Shown here: one piece after another, positions 1-8,600 of the stretch
Position numbering within the stretch: the first letter of the stretch is position 1
Layout of the letters: each line of letters opens with the position of its first letter
From: an uncultured Coriobacteriaceae bacterium
GTDB taxonomy: Bacteria; Actinomycetota; Coriobacteriia; Coriobacteriales; Eggerthellaceae
NCBI GenBank assembly: GCA_902779135.1
Contig: CACZAR010000001.1
Coordinates: forward strand, 1-55,769
Length of the DNA stretch: 55,769 nt
Direction of reading: 5' to 3'
Translations under genes and position numbers: made by a program
Notes under the pieces: generated by a model
What the model was told of the DNA's origin: nothing
What the model saw: the letters and a program-made list of their open reading frames with translations, nothing else
The model's database searches: none

Positions 1-683
1 TCGGATGTGGAATTAGGCTTGCCGCCTTTGAGCGTCGTTTCGACATCGCCGAAGAAGGTCTCCGCGGCACCCGACCAGTCGCTGCGTCCCAGATAGGGGA
101 ACAGGTCCTTGTCCATGAAGTCGAGCATGTCGTCCGTAAGCGTGTTGGCTACGTTTCCAATCGACACCAGCGAGTACTTGCCTTCGTTGAAGCATACGAG
201 GAATACGACGCATCCGTTTGCGTTGCGCTTGTCGAGCCCGTAAGCGTTAATGTATTCCTCGGCAAACGTTGCAGCGCTGTCGGAGCCCTGCAGGCTGGGG
301 ACGGTGACGTAGTACGCATCGACTTGGAACGAATTCTCGATCGACTTGGCCATCGAGTTCAGACGGTCAAAATCGCTCGACGGTACGAGCCCGTCCTCGC
401 TGATGACATGTTGGCCGCTCGATATTGCCTGCAAGCTTGACTCGTTAGTAGTTATGTTGGGCTCATTAGTCGATTCGATTGTTGCAGCGGCATCCGAAAC
501 GGTATTCGCGGCATCGGCCTCGCCCGACAGGTTTTCCGTGGTAATGGATGGCGTTTGGCTTATCGAGTCAGCCGCAGCATTCGATGCTTCGTCTGCGAAT
601 GCCATCGTCGCGGGAGCAGCCATCAAAGAGGCGCCCAGCATGATTGCGAACAGGCAAGAAGCGAGTTTCTTCAAAGGTTTCAT
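1..683 (-). CDS. Secreted TPM-domain protein (3' end outside window)
   Basis: The frame stays open from an ATG at 683 to the left edge, giving about 227 residues with the C-terminus missing. A basic start (MKPLKKLASC) and a hydrophobic stretch ending near ATMAFA form a Sec signal peptide. A Ser/Thr/Ala-rich spacer follows, then a TPM-like domain from about residue 95, with FDRLNSMAKSIE, YYVTVPSL, FAEEYINAYGL, NGCVVFLVC and KYSLVSIGNVANTLTDD. TPM (YgcG/Psb32) domains are extracytoplasmic and linked to phosphatase activity or membrane-protein maintenance; the role here is unknown. A strong Shine-Dalgarno (AGGGGG) lies 7 nt before the ATG. The gene begins 12 nt after the stop of the zinc-ribbon gene, so the two are probably co-transcribed. 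Whether a C-terminal transmembrane segment follows cannot be seen. Confidence 0.8.
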   Translation of the reverse strand, partial: MKPLKKLASCLFAIMLGASLMAAPATMAFADEASNAAADSISQTPSITTENLSGEADAANTVSDAAATIESTNEPNITTNESSLQAISSGQHVISEDGLVPSSDFDRLNSMAKSIENSFQVDAYYVTVPSLQGSDSAATFAEEYINAYGLDKRNANGCVVFLVCFNEGKYSLVSIGNVANTLTDDMLDFMDKDLFPYLGRSDWSGAAETFFGDVETTLKGGKPNSTS

Positions 684-695
684 CTGAGCACCCCC

Positions 696-1895
696 TTAAA
701 AGATCCCGAAGATGGAGAAGATGGCAACCGCCAATATGATCATGATGGGCAAGAACAGCATGAGGAAACGCTTGGTCTTCTTCCCCTTGTCAATCGGCAG
801 GTCGCCGATGAGCTTGCCCGTTTGCCCGTTCATGGCGAACAGGTAGTCGGTGCCGTTCCACTTGGTGTGCAACATCCATACAGGGAGCAGCGCGTAGGCG
901 ATATGGGTCCATGTGACCTTTTCGCTGTGGCTGCTGGTGTTAATCTCCATGTAGCCGCTCGCAGTGCCCTCCATTTCCTCGAGGGCTGTGCTCGTAACGC
1001 GCCTCGTCGCGCGGTCGTTGCACTCCTGAACGTCCAAGTCGTAGCGGTCAGTGATGTAGCCGGGCAAGTAGGCGACGCTGAACGGCACCATCTCGGAATA
1101 GTCGAACGGCTCGATGGCGTCCATGTGGGCATCCGGCATCTTGGTCGACCCGTCGACCGGAACGCCCTGGAACTTCATTGTGCCCTCACGATAGAGGTCA
1201 AAGTGGTCGGTGTCGGTATACTGGTTCTTCGAGTCGGACCAAGTGCGCATGTTCATGGCGTCGAACGATGCGCTTGCTTTAACCGTGCCGGTGTACAGCC
1301 AGAATGGCACGTACACTCCCTGGACTTCCTCGATGTGGTTGTTAGCCGTGAAGCTGTCGGGAAGCAGAGGCTTGCCCCCGTAGAAGCTGTTCAGCGCCGC
1401 GATGGCGGCGTCGCGGTCGAGCTTGAAGGGAATGACGTAATCGGGTTTGAGCACGTCGGAGAGCTGGCCGGGAACGACGGCGTTGTTACCGCAATACGGG
1501 CAGCTGGTGACTGCCGTGACTTGGTCGACGAGCAGCTGAGCGCCACAGGCGGGACAGTTGAACGCGCGCAGGTTGTCGGTTTCCGCCGAGCTCCATTTCG
1601 ATTGGGCGATGTAGTCCTGGATTGGGTCGCCCGTCAGCTCGGTCTTTGCGGGTTGCACGTGCGTCGCTTCGCTCGTCGATGCGGCCGCAGCCGAAACCTG
1701 GGTTGAATCGATTTCGTCCTTACGGTCTCCCGACACCTTGGCATCGGCTTGTTCCTGCTTGGCAGCGTATAGCGCTTCGATTTCTTGGGGGGTAAACAGC
1801 GATGAGCAGAACTCGCAACGAAGCTTGCCTTCGGATCCATCGAACACAAGTCTTCCGTTGCAGTTGGGGCACTGGTACGTAGTTGTGTTGGCCAC
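696..1895 (-). CDS. Zinc-ribbon protein with C-terminal membrane anchor
   Basis: This 399-residue protein has two Cys4 pairs typical of TFIIB/primosomal-type zinc ribbons: C9-x2-C12 with C27-x2-C30, and C114-x2-C117 with C132-x2-C135. A roughly 200-residue hydrophilic middle part rich in Tyr, Thr and Trp follows (YVPFWLYTGTVKASASF). The chain ends in a basic patch (KGKKTKR) and one hydrophobic helix (about residues 375-399), so the bulk should be cytoplasmic. The start is a GTG at 1895 with GGAGGTG 4 nt upstream. It is the upstream partner of the TPM protein. Similar proteins are usually annotated only as zinc-ribbon domain proteins and I know of no defined biochemical role. Fold confidence is good, function unknown. 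Confidence 0.75.
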   Translation of the reverse strand: MANTTTYQCPNCNGRLVFDGSEGKLRCEFCSSLFTPQEIEALYAAKQEQADAKVSGDRKDEIDSTQVSAAAASTSEATHVQPAKTELTGDPIQDYIAQSKWSSAETDNLRAFNCPACGAQLLVDQVTAVTSCPYCGNNAVVPGQLSDVLKPDYVIPFKLDRDAAIAALNSFYGGKPLLPDSFTANNHIEEVQGVYVPFWLYTGTVKASASFDAMNMRTWSDSKNQYTDTDHFDLYREGTMKFQGVPVDGSTKMPDAHMDAIEPFDYSEMVPFSVAYLPGYITDRYDLDVQECNDRATRRVTSTALEEMEGTASGYMEINTSSHSEKVTWTHIAYALLPVWMLHTKWNGTDYLFAMNGQTGKLIGDLPIDKGKKTKRFLMLFLPIMIILAVAIFSIFGIF

Positions 1896-1976
1896 GGTTC
1901 ACCTCCATGAAGGTCGTGGTTCCCTCGCAAGATTCATCATACCCTGAAACAGAAATAATAGGGTAACAACTCTATA

Positions 1977-2822
1977 TCATCGGTCAATCTCGTCGCGGGG
2001 ATCGCGCAGGTCATTTGGCGCGACGTAGATGTGGCTGAAGCCGATTTCCTCGAGGGCTTGGGCTGTGCGCCACGGCGGGCAGACGTCGTCAAAATCCGCG
2101 CAGTAGCAAAGCGCCTCGACAAGCGTGACGTTGTGATAGAAGTCCGCCATGGTGTCGACATCGGGAATTGGGGGCAGCCAAAGAACTGGTAAGTTTCCGA
2201 GGCGTGCCTTTTCGATATAGGCGGGCAGCACGGTCAGGCCTGTCTGGTTGTAGAACACGCCTGTATGGGAGAAATCGGTGTTGCGTGTCCATCCGACGAC
2301 CGAGACGCCCATCTCCTGGTCGGGAGCCAGCACGATGCCGCCATTGGGAAGGGCGTCGAGCTTGTGCAGCTGCTCGAACCCGAATTTCACATCGGACTTG
2401 GTGAGTGCCGGCATGTCGGCACCCATCGAGAGGATGCAGTCGGCTCCGCGATCCCATGCTTGTTGGAACGCGTGGTTGTAATGCTCGTCGAAGTCCGAAC
2501 CTTCGTCGTTGATGAACACGATTTCACGTGGCCAGGTGCCTGCGTCTTCGAACAGCTTGCGCATGGGTTTGAGGTTGCGTGCAGGTGCTGTCGAGATGAC
2601 GAGCTCGTACGTGTCGTGCACGTCGCCTTTTGCGTCAGCCTCCTCGAGGTCTGCGAGCGCCGCGCAGATGATTTCAACGACGTCGAACAGCATGCAATGG
2701 TACAGCGCTGAGGCTACCTCGGGCTCGAACCAACCGTCTTTGAGCGTGGTCAAGCGCGTCTTCACAAGCCCCACTTCAGGAAGCTTCGAAAACAGCAGTA
2801 CCGTGTTCTTTCGTTCGCGCAT
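1977..2822 (-). CDS. DUF2064 / TIGR04282-type glycosyltransferase
   Basis: This 281-residue protein opens with VLLFSKLPEVGLVKTRL, matching the nucleotide-binding start of the DUF2064 (TIGR04282) GT-A-like glycosyltransferases. It later has CILSMGADMPALT, resembling the metal-binding loop of that fold. Family members act as glycosyl- or nucleotidyltransferases on small molecules; one clade is linked to arsenosugar synthesis, but no arsenic gene is present here, so the substrate cannot be named. It starts 18 nt after the apt stop and lacks a convincing ribosome-binding site, suggesting translation coupled to apt. Length fits the family. No signal peptide or membrane segment is visible. Confidence 0.7.
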   Translation of the reverse strand: MRERKNTVLLFSKLPEVGLVKTRLTTLKDGWFEPEVASALYHCMLFDVVEIICAALADLEEADAKGDVHDTYELVISTAPARNLKPMRKLFEDAGTWPREIVFINDEGSDFDEHYNHAFQQAWDRGADCILSMGADMPALTKSDVKFGFEQLHKLDALPNGGIVLAPDQEMGVSVVGWTRNTDFSHTGVFYNQTGLTVLPAYIEKARLGNLPVLWLPPIPDVDTMADFYHNVTLVEALCYCADFDDVCPPWRTAQALEEIGFSHIYVAPNDLRDPRDEIDR

Positions 2823-2840
2823 TATTCCAAACAGTGAGAG

Positions 2841-3374
2841 CTAAGACACCTTGACGAGCGAGTGGAGCTCCTTGTCGGTCACGCCTGCGAGGATGTCGCG
2901 CGGGTTGAAGAACTCGAGCTCCATCAAGCAAGCGATTCCAACGAGCTCGGCGCCCGACTTTTGAATGAGCTTAACCATAGCCACCATCGTGCCGCCCGTG
3001 GCTACCAGGTCATCGACGATGAGCACCTTGTCACCAGGACCGAACGCGTCCACGTGCACCTGAAGCGAATCGGTGCCGTATTCGAGCGCGTATTCTTCCG
3101 ACGCCACCTCGCGGGGAAGCTTTCCCGGCTTGCGCGCCGGTACGAACCCTGCATGCAGCTCGCGTGCGACGGGTGCTCCCACCATGAAACCGCGTGCTTC
3201 GGCGCCGACGACCTTCGTTACGCCAGCGTTGCGGTATGGGTCAGCAAGGTTTTTGATGGTGGCGGCAAAACCATCTGGGTCGGCTAGCAGCGGTGTGATG
3301 TCCTTGAATACGACGCCCGGTTTCGGGTAGTCGGGGATGCTCTCGATGAGGTGCTCGAATTCGAACTCTGCCAT
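2841..3374 (-). CDS. apt: Adenine phosphoribosyltransferase
   Basis: Apt condenses adenine with PRPP to AMP and pyrophosphate in cytoplasmic purine salvage. The 177-residue product has the typical opening ([18 protein letters not shown]), the EARGF loop and the PRPP-binding motif [14 protein letters not shown] chose the ATG at 3374 (MAEFEFEHL) over an upstream TTG at 3395, because GGAAAGG lies about 6 nt before it and family members start here. The DUF2064 gene follows after 18 nt. Other purine genes in the window are an NCS2 permease (32825) and guaB (49233), neither linked to apt. Confidence 0.95.
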   Translation of the reverse strand: MAEFEFEHLIESIPDYPKPGVVFKDITPLLADPDGFAATIKNLADPYRNAGVTKVVGAEARGFMVGAPVARELHAGFVPARKPGKLPREVASEEYALEYGTDSLQVHVDAFGPGDKVLIVDDLVATGGTMVAMVKLIQKSGAELVGIACLMELEFFNPRDILAGVTDKELHSLVKVS

Positions 3375-3494
3375 GGTGGCCCTTTCCTTCCGCAATCAGC
3401 TGGAAATGTGTACACGGAAATGCTACCACGGCATCGTCATCAAATCGTCACGATTCCATTCGACTCTTTTTGCAACGTCGTACTACAATACAAA

Positions 3495-3521
3495 TTAGCA
3501 CTCGTAAGGTAAGACTGCTAA
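3495..3521 (+). promoter_or_regulatory. CIRCE operator (HrcA box) of htpG
   Basis: TTAGCACTC, nine bases, then GACTGCTAA. The consensus right arm is GAGTGCTAA, so there is one mismatch and the canonical 9-bp spacer. It lies five bases after a possible -10 (TACAAT, 3484-3489), where bound HrcA would cover the transcription start. Together with the hsp20 copy at 45784 this indicates an HrcA regulon. Confidence 0.85.
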
Positions 3522-3528
3522 AACCCGG

Positions 3529-3557
3529 CAGTGGGGGCTTTCCCCACTGTTCGTTTT
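3529..3557 (+). promoter_or_regulatory. Leader hairpin with T-rich tail upstream of htpG
   Basis: CAGTGGGG (3529-3536) pairs perfectly with CCCCACTG (3542-3549) around a 5-nt loop, and TTCGTTTTT follows. It lies inside the htpG leader, between CIRCE and the ribosome-binding site. It resembles a weak intrinsic terminator or attenuator; it could also be only a stabilising 5' hairpin. Confidence 0.5.
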
Positions 3558-3585
3558 TAGCACTGAAAGGAAGCGACCAACCGTT

Positions 3586-5499
3586 ATGCGCAAGTTCAAG
3601 ACAGAGAGCCAGAAGCTTCTCGATTTGATGATCAACTCGATCTACACGAATCGCGAGATTTTTCTGCGCGAACTCATCTCCAATGCATCCGATGCTGTTG
3701 ATAAGCTGTATTTCCGCAGCTTGACCGACAGCGAGGTGCAGCTGACGAAGAGCGATCTCGAAATCGCAATCAGTTTCGACAAGGACGCCCGCACGATCAC
3801 CGTGTCCGATACGGGCATCGGCATGAACGCCGACGAGCTCGAGAAGAATCTGGGCACCATTGCTCATTCGGGCAGCCAAGAATTCAAGGACGAGAACGAC
3901 TTCACCGGCACGGATGCTGCCGACATTATCGGTCAGTTCGGCGTTGGCTTCTACTCGTCGTTCATGGTGGCCAAGAAAGTGAAGGTTGTCAGCCGCGCGT
4001 TTGGAAGCGACGAGGTGAACATCTGGGTTTCCGACGGCGTTGCAGGCTATACCATCACAAAGGGCTCCGATGACGACAAGCCCACGCACGGCACCGACAT
4101 CATCCTGCTGCTGAAGGACGACACCGACGAGGACGATTACAGCGAATACCTGAGCGAGTGGAAGTTGCGCGAGCTCATCAAGCGCTACAGCAACTACGTG
4201 CGCTATCCCATTCGCATGGAGGTCACGAAGTCGCGCGAGGTGCCCAAGCCCGAAGACGCTGACGACAGCTACGTCACCCAGTACGAGGATTACACGGAAA
4301 TCGAGACCATCAACTCGATGATCCCCATTTGGAAGCGCCGCAAGTCCGAGGTCACCGACGAGGAGTACGCCGAGTTTTACAAGTCCGACTTCCACGATTT
4401 CGAGGACCCGCAGCGTGTGGTCAGCGTACATGCCGAAGGCGCACTCAACTACGAGGCACTGCTGTTCATCCCCAGTCGTCCGCCGTTCGACCTGTACAGC
4501 CGCGATTACGAGAAGGGCCTGGCGCTCTACAGCAGCAACGTGCTGATCATGGACAAGTGCGCCGACCTGCTGCCCGACTACTACAACTTCGTGCGTGGCG
4601 TCGTCGACTCGTCCGACCTGACGCTCAACATTTCGCGTGAGACGCTGCAGCGCAACAGCCAGCTGCGCGCCATCGCTAAGAAGGTCGAGAAGAAGATCAC
4701 CACCGAGCTCGAGAAGATGCGTGACAACGACCGTGAAGACTATGAGCTGTTCTTCGACAACTTCGGCCGTTCGATCAAGTTCGGCATCTACCAGAGCTAT
4801 GGCACCAAGGCTGACGAGCTTGCGCCGTTGCTCATGTTCTTCTCGTCTGCCCAGCAGAAGTACATCACGCTTGCCGAGTACCTCGAAGCCATGCCCGAGG
4901 ACCAGAAAGACATCTACTATGCGGCGGGCGATTCGATCGAGCGCTTGCGCAACCTGCCGTACGTGAGAACGCTGCAGCTCAAGGGCTTCGACGTGCTGCT
5001 GTGCACCGACGATGTCGACGAATTCGTGTTCAAGTCCATGGGCACTTGGCAGGAGAAGGAGCTCAAGAACATCCAGACTGCCGATTTGGATTTGGCCAGC
5101 GAAGATGAGAAGGAAATCGCGACAAAGGTGGCCGAAGAGAACAAGGAACTGTTCGAGGCCATGAAGGAGATTCTCGGCCTCAACATTTCGAAGATTGAGG
5201 TATCGGCGACGTCGATGGAAGCCCCGGCACGTCTGACCGCGGGTGGCCCCGTCTCGCTCGAGATGGAGCGCATCCTTTCCATGGGCCCCGATGCCGATCA
5301 GATTCCGCGCGCAGAGCGCGTGCTGCTGCTCAACGCTCAGCACAGTGCGTTCGAGACGTTGAAAACCGCTTTCGCAGAGGGCGACAAAAAGAAGCTGCGC
5401 CTCTACACCGATCTGCTGTACAACCAGGCGCTTCTTGTCGAAGGCCTACCGGTCGAAGACCCCATCACCTTCGCGGAGGAAATCTGCAAGCTGATGTAG
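3586..5499 (+). CDS. htpG: Hsp90-family chaperone HtpG
   Basis: HtpG is the cytoplasmic, ATP-dependent bacterial Hsp90 homologue that remodels late folding intermediates. The 637-residue length is usual. The N-terminal GHKL ATPase motifs are clear: ELISNASDA with the Mg-binding Asn near residue 33, VSDTGIGM, and GQFGVGFYSSFMV as the lid and third motif. The middle segment carries DLTLNISRETLQ, with the Arg that contacts ATP. The start ATG follows GAAAGGAAG. The gene stands alone, with a CIRCE operator in its promoter and an intrinsic terminator at 5524. Control by HrcA rather than a heat-shock sigma factor is therefore expected. Confidence 0.97.
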   Translation: MRKFKTESQKLLDLMINSIYTNREIFLRELISNASDAVDKLYFRSLTDSEVQLTKSDLEIAISFDKDARTITVSDTGIGMNADELEKNLGTIAHSGSQEFKDENDFTGTDAADIIGQFGVGFYSSFMVAKKVKVVSRAFGSDEVNIWVSDGVAGYTITKGSDDDKPTHGTDIILLLKDDTDEDDYSEYLSEWKLRELIKRYSNYVRYPIRMEVTKSREVPKPEDADDSYVTQYEDYTEIETINSMIPIWKRRKSEVTDEEYAEFYKSDFHDFEDPQRVVSVHAEGALNYEALLFIPSRPPFDLYSRDYEKGLALYSSNVLIMDKCADLLPDYYNFVRGVVDSSDLTLNISRETLQRNSQLRAIAKKVEKKITTELEKMRDNDREDYELFFDNFGRSIKFGIYQSYGTKADELAPLLMFFSSAQQKYITLAEYLEAMPEDQKDIYYAAGDSIERLRNLPYVRTLQLKGFDVLLCTDDVDEFVFKSMGTWQEKELKNIQTADLDLASEDEKEIATKVAEENKELFEAMKEILGLNISKIEVSATSMEAPARLTAGGPVSLEMERILSMGPDADQIPRAERVLLLNAQHSAFETLKTAFAEGDKKKLRLYTDLLYNQALLVEGLPVEDPITFAEEICKLM

Positions 5500-5523
5500 T
5501 CAGAAACGGAGATTCAACCGATC

Positions 5524-5557
5524 AAGGCCGGAAGAGATTGCCCTCTTCCGGCCTTTT
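5524..5557 (+). terminator. Intrinsic terminator of htpG
   Basis: AAGGCCGGAAGAG (5524-5536) pairs perfectly with CTCTTCCGGCCTT (5543-5555) around ATTGCC, and two more T follow. It is 24 nt after the htpG stop. Confidence 0.85.
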
Positions 5558-5565
5558 GGTTCTGG

Positions 5566-5636
5566 TGGCACAAAGCTCCCTGGGAACGGTGTGCCACTCT
5601 TGAAAGCGGTACACCGCCTCCAGGGGCTCTGTGCCA
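5566..5636. repeat. Pair of inverted 31-bp palindromic repeat units
   Basis: A unit at 5566-5596 (starting TGGCACAAAG, ending CGGTGTGCCA) is followed by a diverged inverted copy at 5607-5636. Each unit has self-complementary ends. The unit is 27/31 identical to the one at 29531 and 23/31 identical to that at 49035. It sits between convergent genes (htpG and the YhgE protein), 3 nt from the latter's stop. Confidence 0.75.
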
Positions 5637-5639
5637 TTT

Positions 5640-8600
5640 CTACATGAACCCGGTTTTCTCGAGTTGGCGTTCGAGCCAATCGTCGGCAATGCGGAACGGA
5701 CGGCGGATCACGATACCGGCGAGCAGCAAGATGCCGACCGCAATCGTGAGGAAAGCTGCGTTCGTGCCAACGGCCGGCCAGTAAATGCCCGCTACGCATT
5801 CCTTCAGCAAGCACATGCCATGGTAGAAGGGCAGGTAGGGAACGATGCTGCTGAGCAGCGGGTCGAGCATCTCGACGGGGAAGGTGCCGCCCGATGCGGC
5901 GACTTGCATGATGAGCAGGATGACGCACAACGCCTTGCCCACGTTGCCGAACAGCTCGGTCATCGTGTAAACGAACAGGCAGAATACCTGGCCGATGAAC
6001 ACCCCGAGCACCACGAACAATATCGGGTTGTCGCATTGGATATGCAGCAGCATCAAATCGCCGAGTAGCACGAGGACGCTCTGCAACAACGCGATGAAGC
6101 CGAATATTCCATAACGCCCGAAGAACTCGTGGCGCGTTCCCACGGTTCGGTAGCGCAAGCGCAGCTGCTCGAGGCGCTCTTCGACGATGCGCACTCGCAT
6201 GGCCGATATAGTAACGAGCGCCCCTACCCATAACGAGAGCACTGTGTAGAACGAGGCCATTTGCGAGCCGAAGTTGGTCACTGGATAAATCGGCTGGCGG
6301 TTGACCTCAAGGGGAGCCGAAAGGCGATCGGCGAGGTCCTCGACGTCGGAGCTCAGGGCGATAGCTTTGATCTGGTTCAAATCGCCTGACGTTAAGGCGT
6401 CGGAGAGATTCTTCCTCGTGTTGGAGAGTCGACTGCTGGCTTCGTCGAGATCGGTGCTTGCTTGGGTGAGTCCGTTGCCAAGTGAAGTCAGCTGGCCGTT
6501 CAAGCCATCTGTGCTGTTCACAAGGCCGCCGATTGTGGTATCGAGGCCGTCGACGATGCTGTGGACGGACGTTGAAGTTGCCTCGATCGTGTTCCACATG
6601 CTGCTGGCAGACGATTTCACATTGTTGTTGTAGTACGTACGCGCTTCAGCAATGGCAGCATCCGCGTCGGCGACGAGCTGCGTCAGTTCCGAGCGCGTCT
6701 GCTCGATGTTGGGGCCAAGGTTCTCCGAACGGCTGGCCATGGCCGAGATCGAGCTGGACAAGGTGTCGTACGAATCGCCGATGGCATCGATCCTTTTTGC
6801 CTCTGCAAGCATTTTCTCTCGTTCGGTTTCATCGGTCAGCAGCTCGGCCGCCTCGCGCGTGGTGCGTGCGGTTTCGTGCATGGCGTTGCCGGCGCTAGCG
6901 GCAACGCTGGCTGCCTCGTATATGGAGGCCGGGACTTCCGTTGTGCTGGCTTCGAGTTCTGCGAGGGCTCCGTCGATGTCGTAGGCTATGCTGCCAAGCT
7001 CGGTTTCGCTATCGACAAGAGCTGCTTCAATCACGGCCGATGCCTGGTCGAACGCCGTCGCAGCGCTCTGTGCGCCTGCTTCTGCACTCGCGATTGCGTT
7101 TCGCGCCGTCTCGCCCGAGGCTCTGACGCCGTTCATCGTCGAGCCCGCAGTCGCCACCACGTTCGAAACCGTGCCCGACAGGCTCGAGAGCGATCGAAGT
7201 TCGTAAGCCCCGTTCCTCAAATCACGTGCGGCATCGTCGAGATGTCCGGCCATCTTGTTGAGGTAAGTTCCCACCTCGGGTCTGCTGATGTACTCAGACA
7301 GATCGGCGGCCAATGCCAGAGCGGTTTCGTCGACGCGTTCGGTGAACGTACGCCTAATGCCTTCTTGAATCGAATCAGCGCCCTTTTGCGTGATGATGGG
7401 GGCAATGGGGTTCTCCTTCTCGTTCGTGTAGTACACGACATCGGGGTATTTGGCGCCGTCGGTCAGGTACGTCATCATGTTTTGGCTGAAGTCCTCTGGG
7501 ATGACGATGGCTGCGTAGTAGGAGCTGTCGGTTACGCCGTCCACAGCCTGCTGTTCGTCGACGAACACCCAGTTGAAACTATCATTGCTGCGCAGCTGGG
7601 CAACTATCGTGTCGCCCACGTTCACGCGCACCGGGATGAGCTCGCTCTTGTAACCCGCGTCTTCGTTTGCAACGGCCACCTTGAGATTGCCTGTGTTGCT
7701 ATAAGGGTCCCAGCAACCGGCGATGTTGAACCAAGCATAAAGCGAAGGGGTGATGACGAGCAGCATGATGACCACGACGCCGATGACGCTCTGGAAACCG
7801 AGCCGCATATCGGTGAAGAAGATGTCACGTGCAGCGCCGCCATATCGCTTTGGCGGTTCAGTGGGGTCAGGCTCGTTTGCAGGTGATCCGTTGGGGGCTT
7901 CGGACGACACGAGCGAGGAAGGCAACGGTGGGGCGACCGAGAACAGATCGTTGATCGTCTGGTTCTTGAAGTGCTCGATTGCCTGTGCGCGCCCGTCCTC
8001 GGCTGCTCGGCGCTTGTCGTCGACCGCGTCGATGAGCGTGTTGTATTCAGGTGCTTCTGCAACCTGTCTGTCTCCAAGAAGTCTCGCCTCGTCGAGTACG
8101 ACGCGGTGCAGGTACTCCATGACGATGAGGGCGATTTGCACGCACAGAATCAAGATGAGCGCGACGATCAGCGCCATGAGCTTCGCGTCGGTTGAAACAT
8201 TTGGTCCCAGGATCAGGTTGAACGGCAGCATTATGACGAGCAGGGCGAAGGGGATTGCAAACACGGCGACGCTGCCAGCTTTGCGCAGTCTGGGATAGCG
8301 CCGGTTGAAGGACAGCGCACGTCGCTCGATGCTGTCGCGGTAGGCATCGTGCGATGCGAGCACGCGCATCATCCCGCGCACGCGTTCGGTATCGACGCCT
8401 TGGCCGTGCAACTCACCTGCAAAGAACCCCGTTTTCTTAAGCTCTTCGTCGAACATCAACAGCACGTTCATCATGTAGGGGCGTATCACCAAGCCGATGA
8501 GGAGCGCGAGGGGGACGATGAGCGCTACGGCAATCAAGTCGATGGCGTAGGCGATTCCCTGCATGCCGCAGAGAGCTTCGCGCATCGCATTGATTCCGTA

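Noticed and set aside
3448..5343. 631-codon open frame on the minus strand, opposite htpG
   Set aside because: It is the antisense shadow of a conserved gene: high-GC codon bias opens the opposite frame. Its translation shows no domain and htpG is unambiguous.
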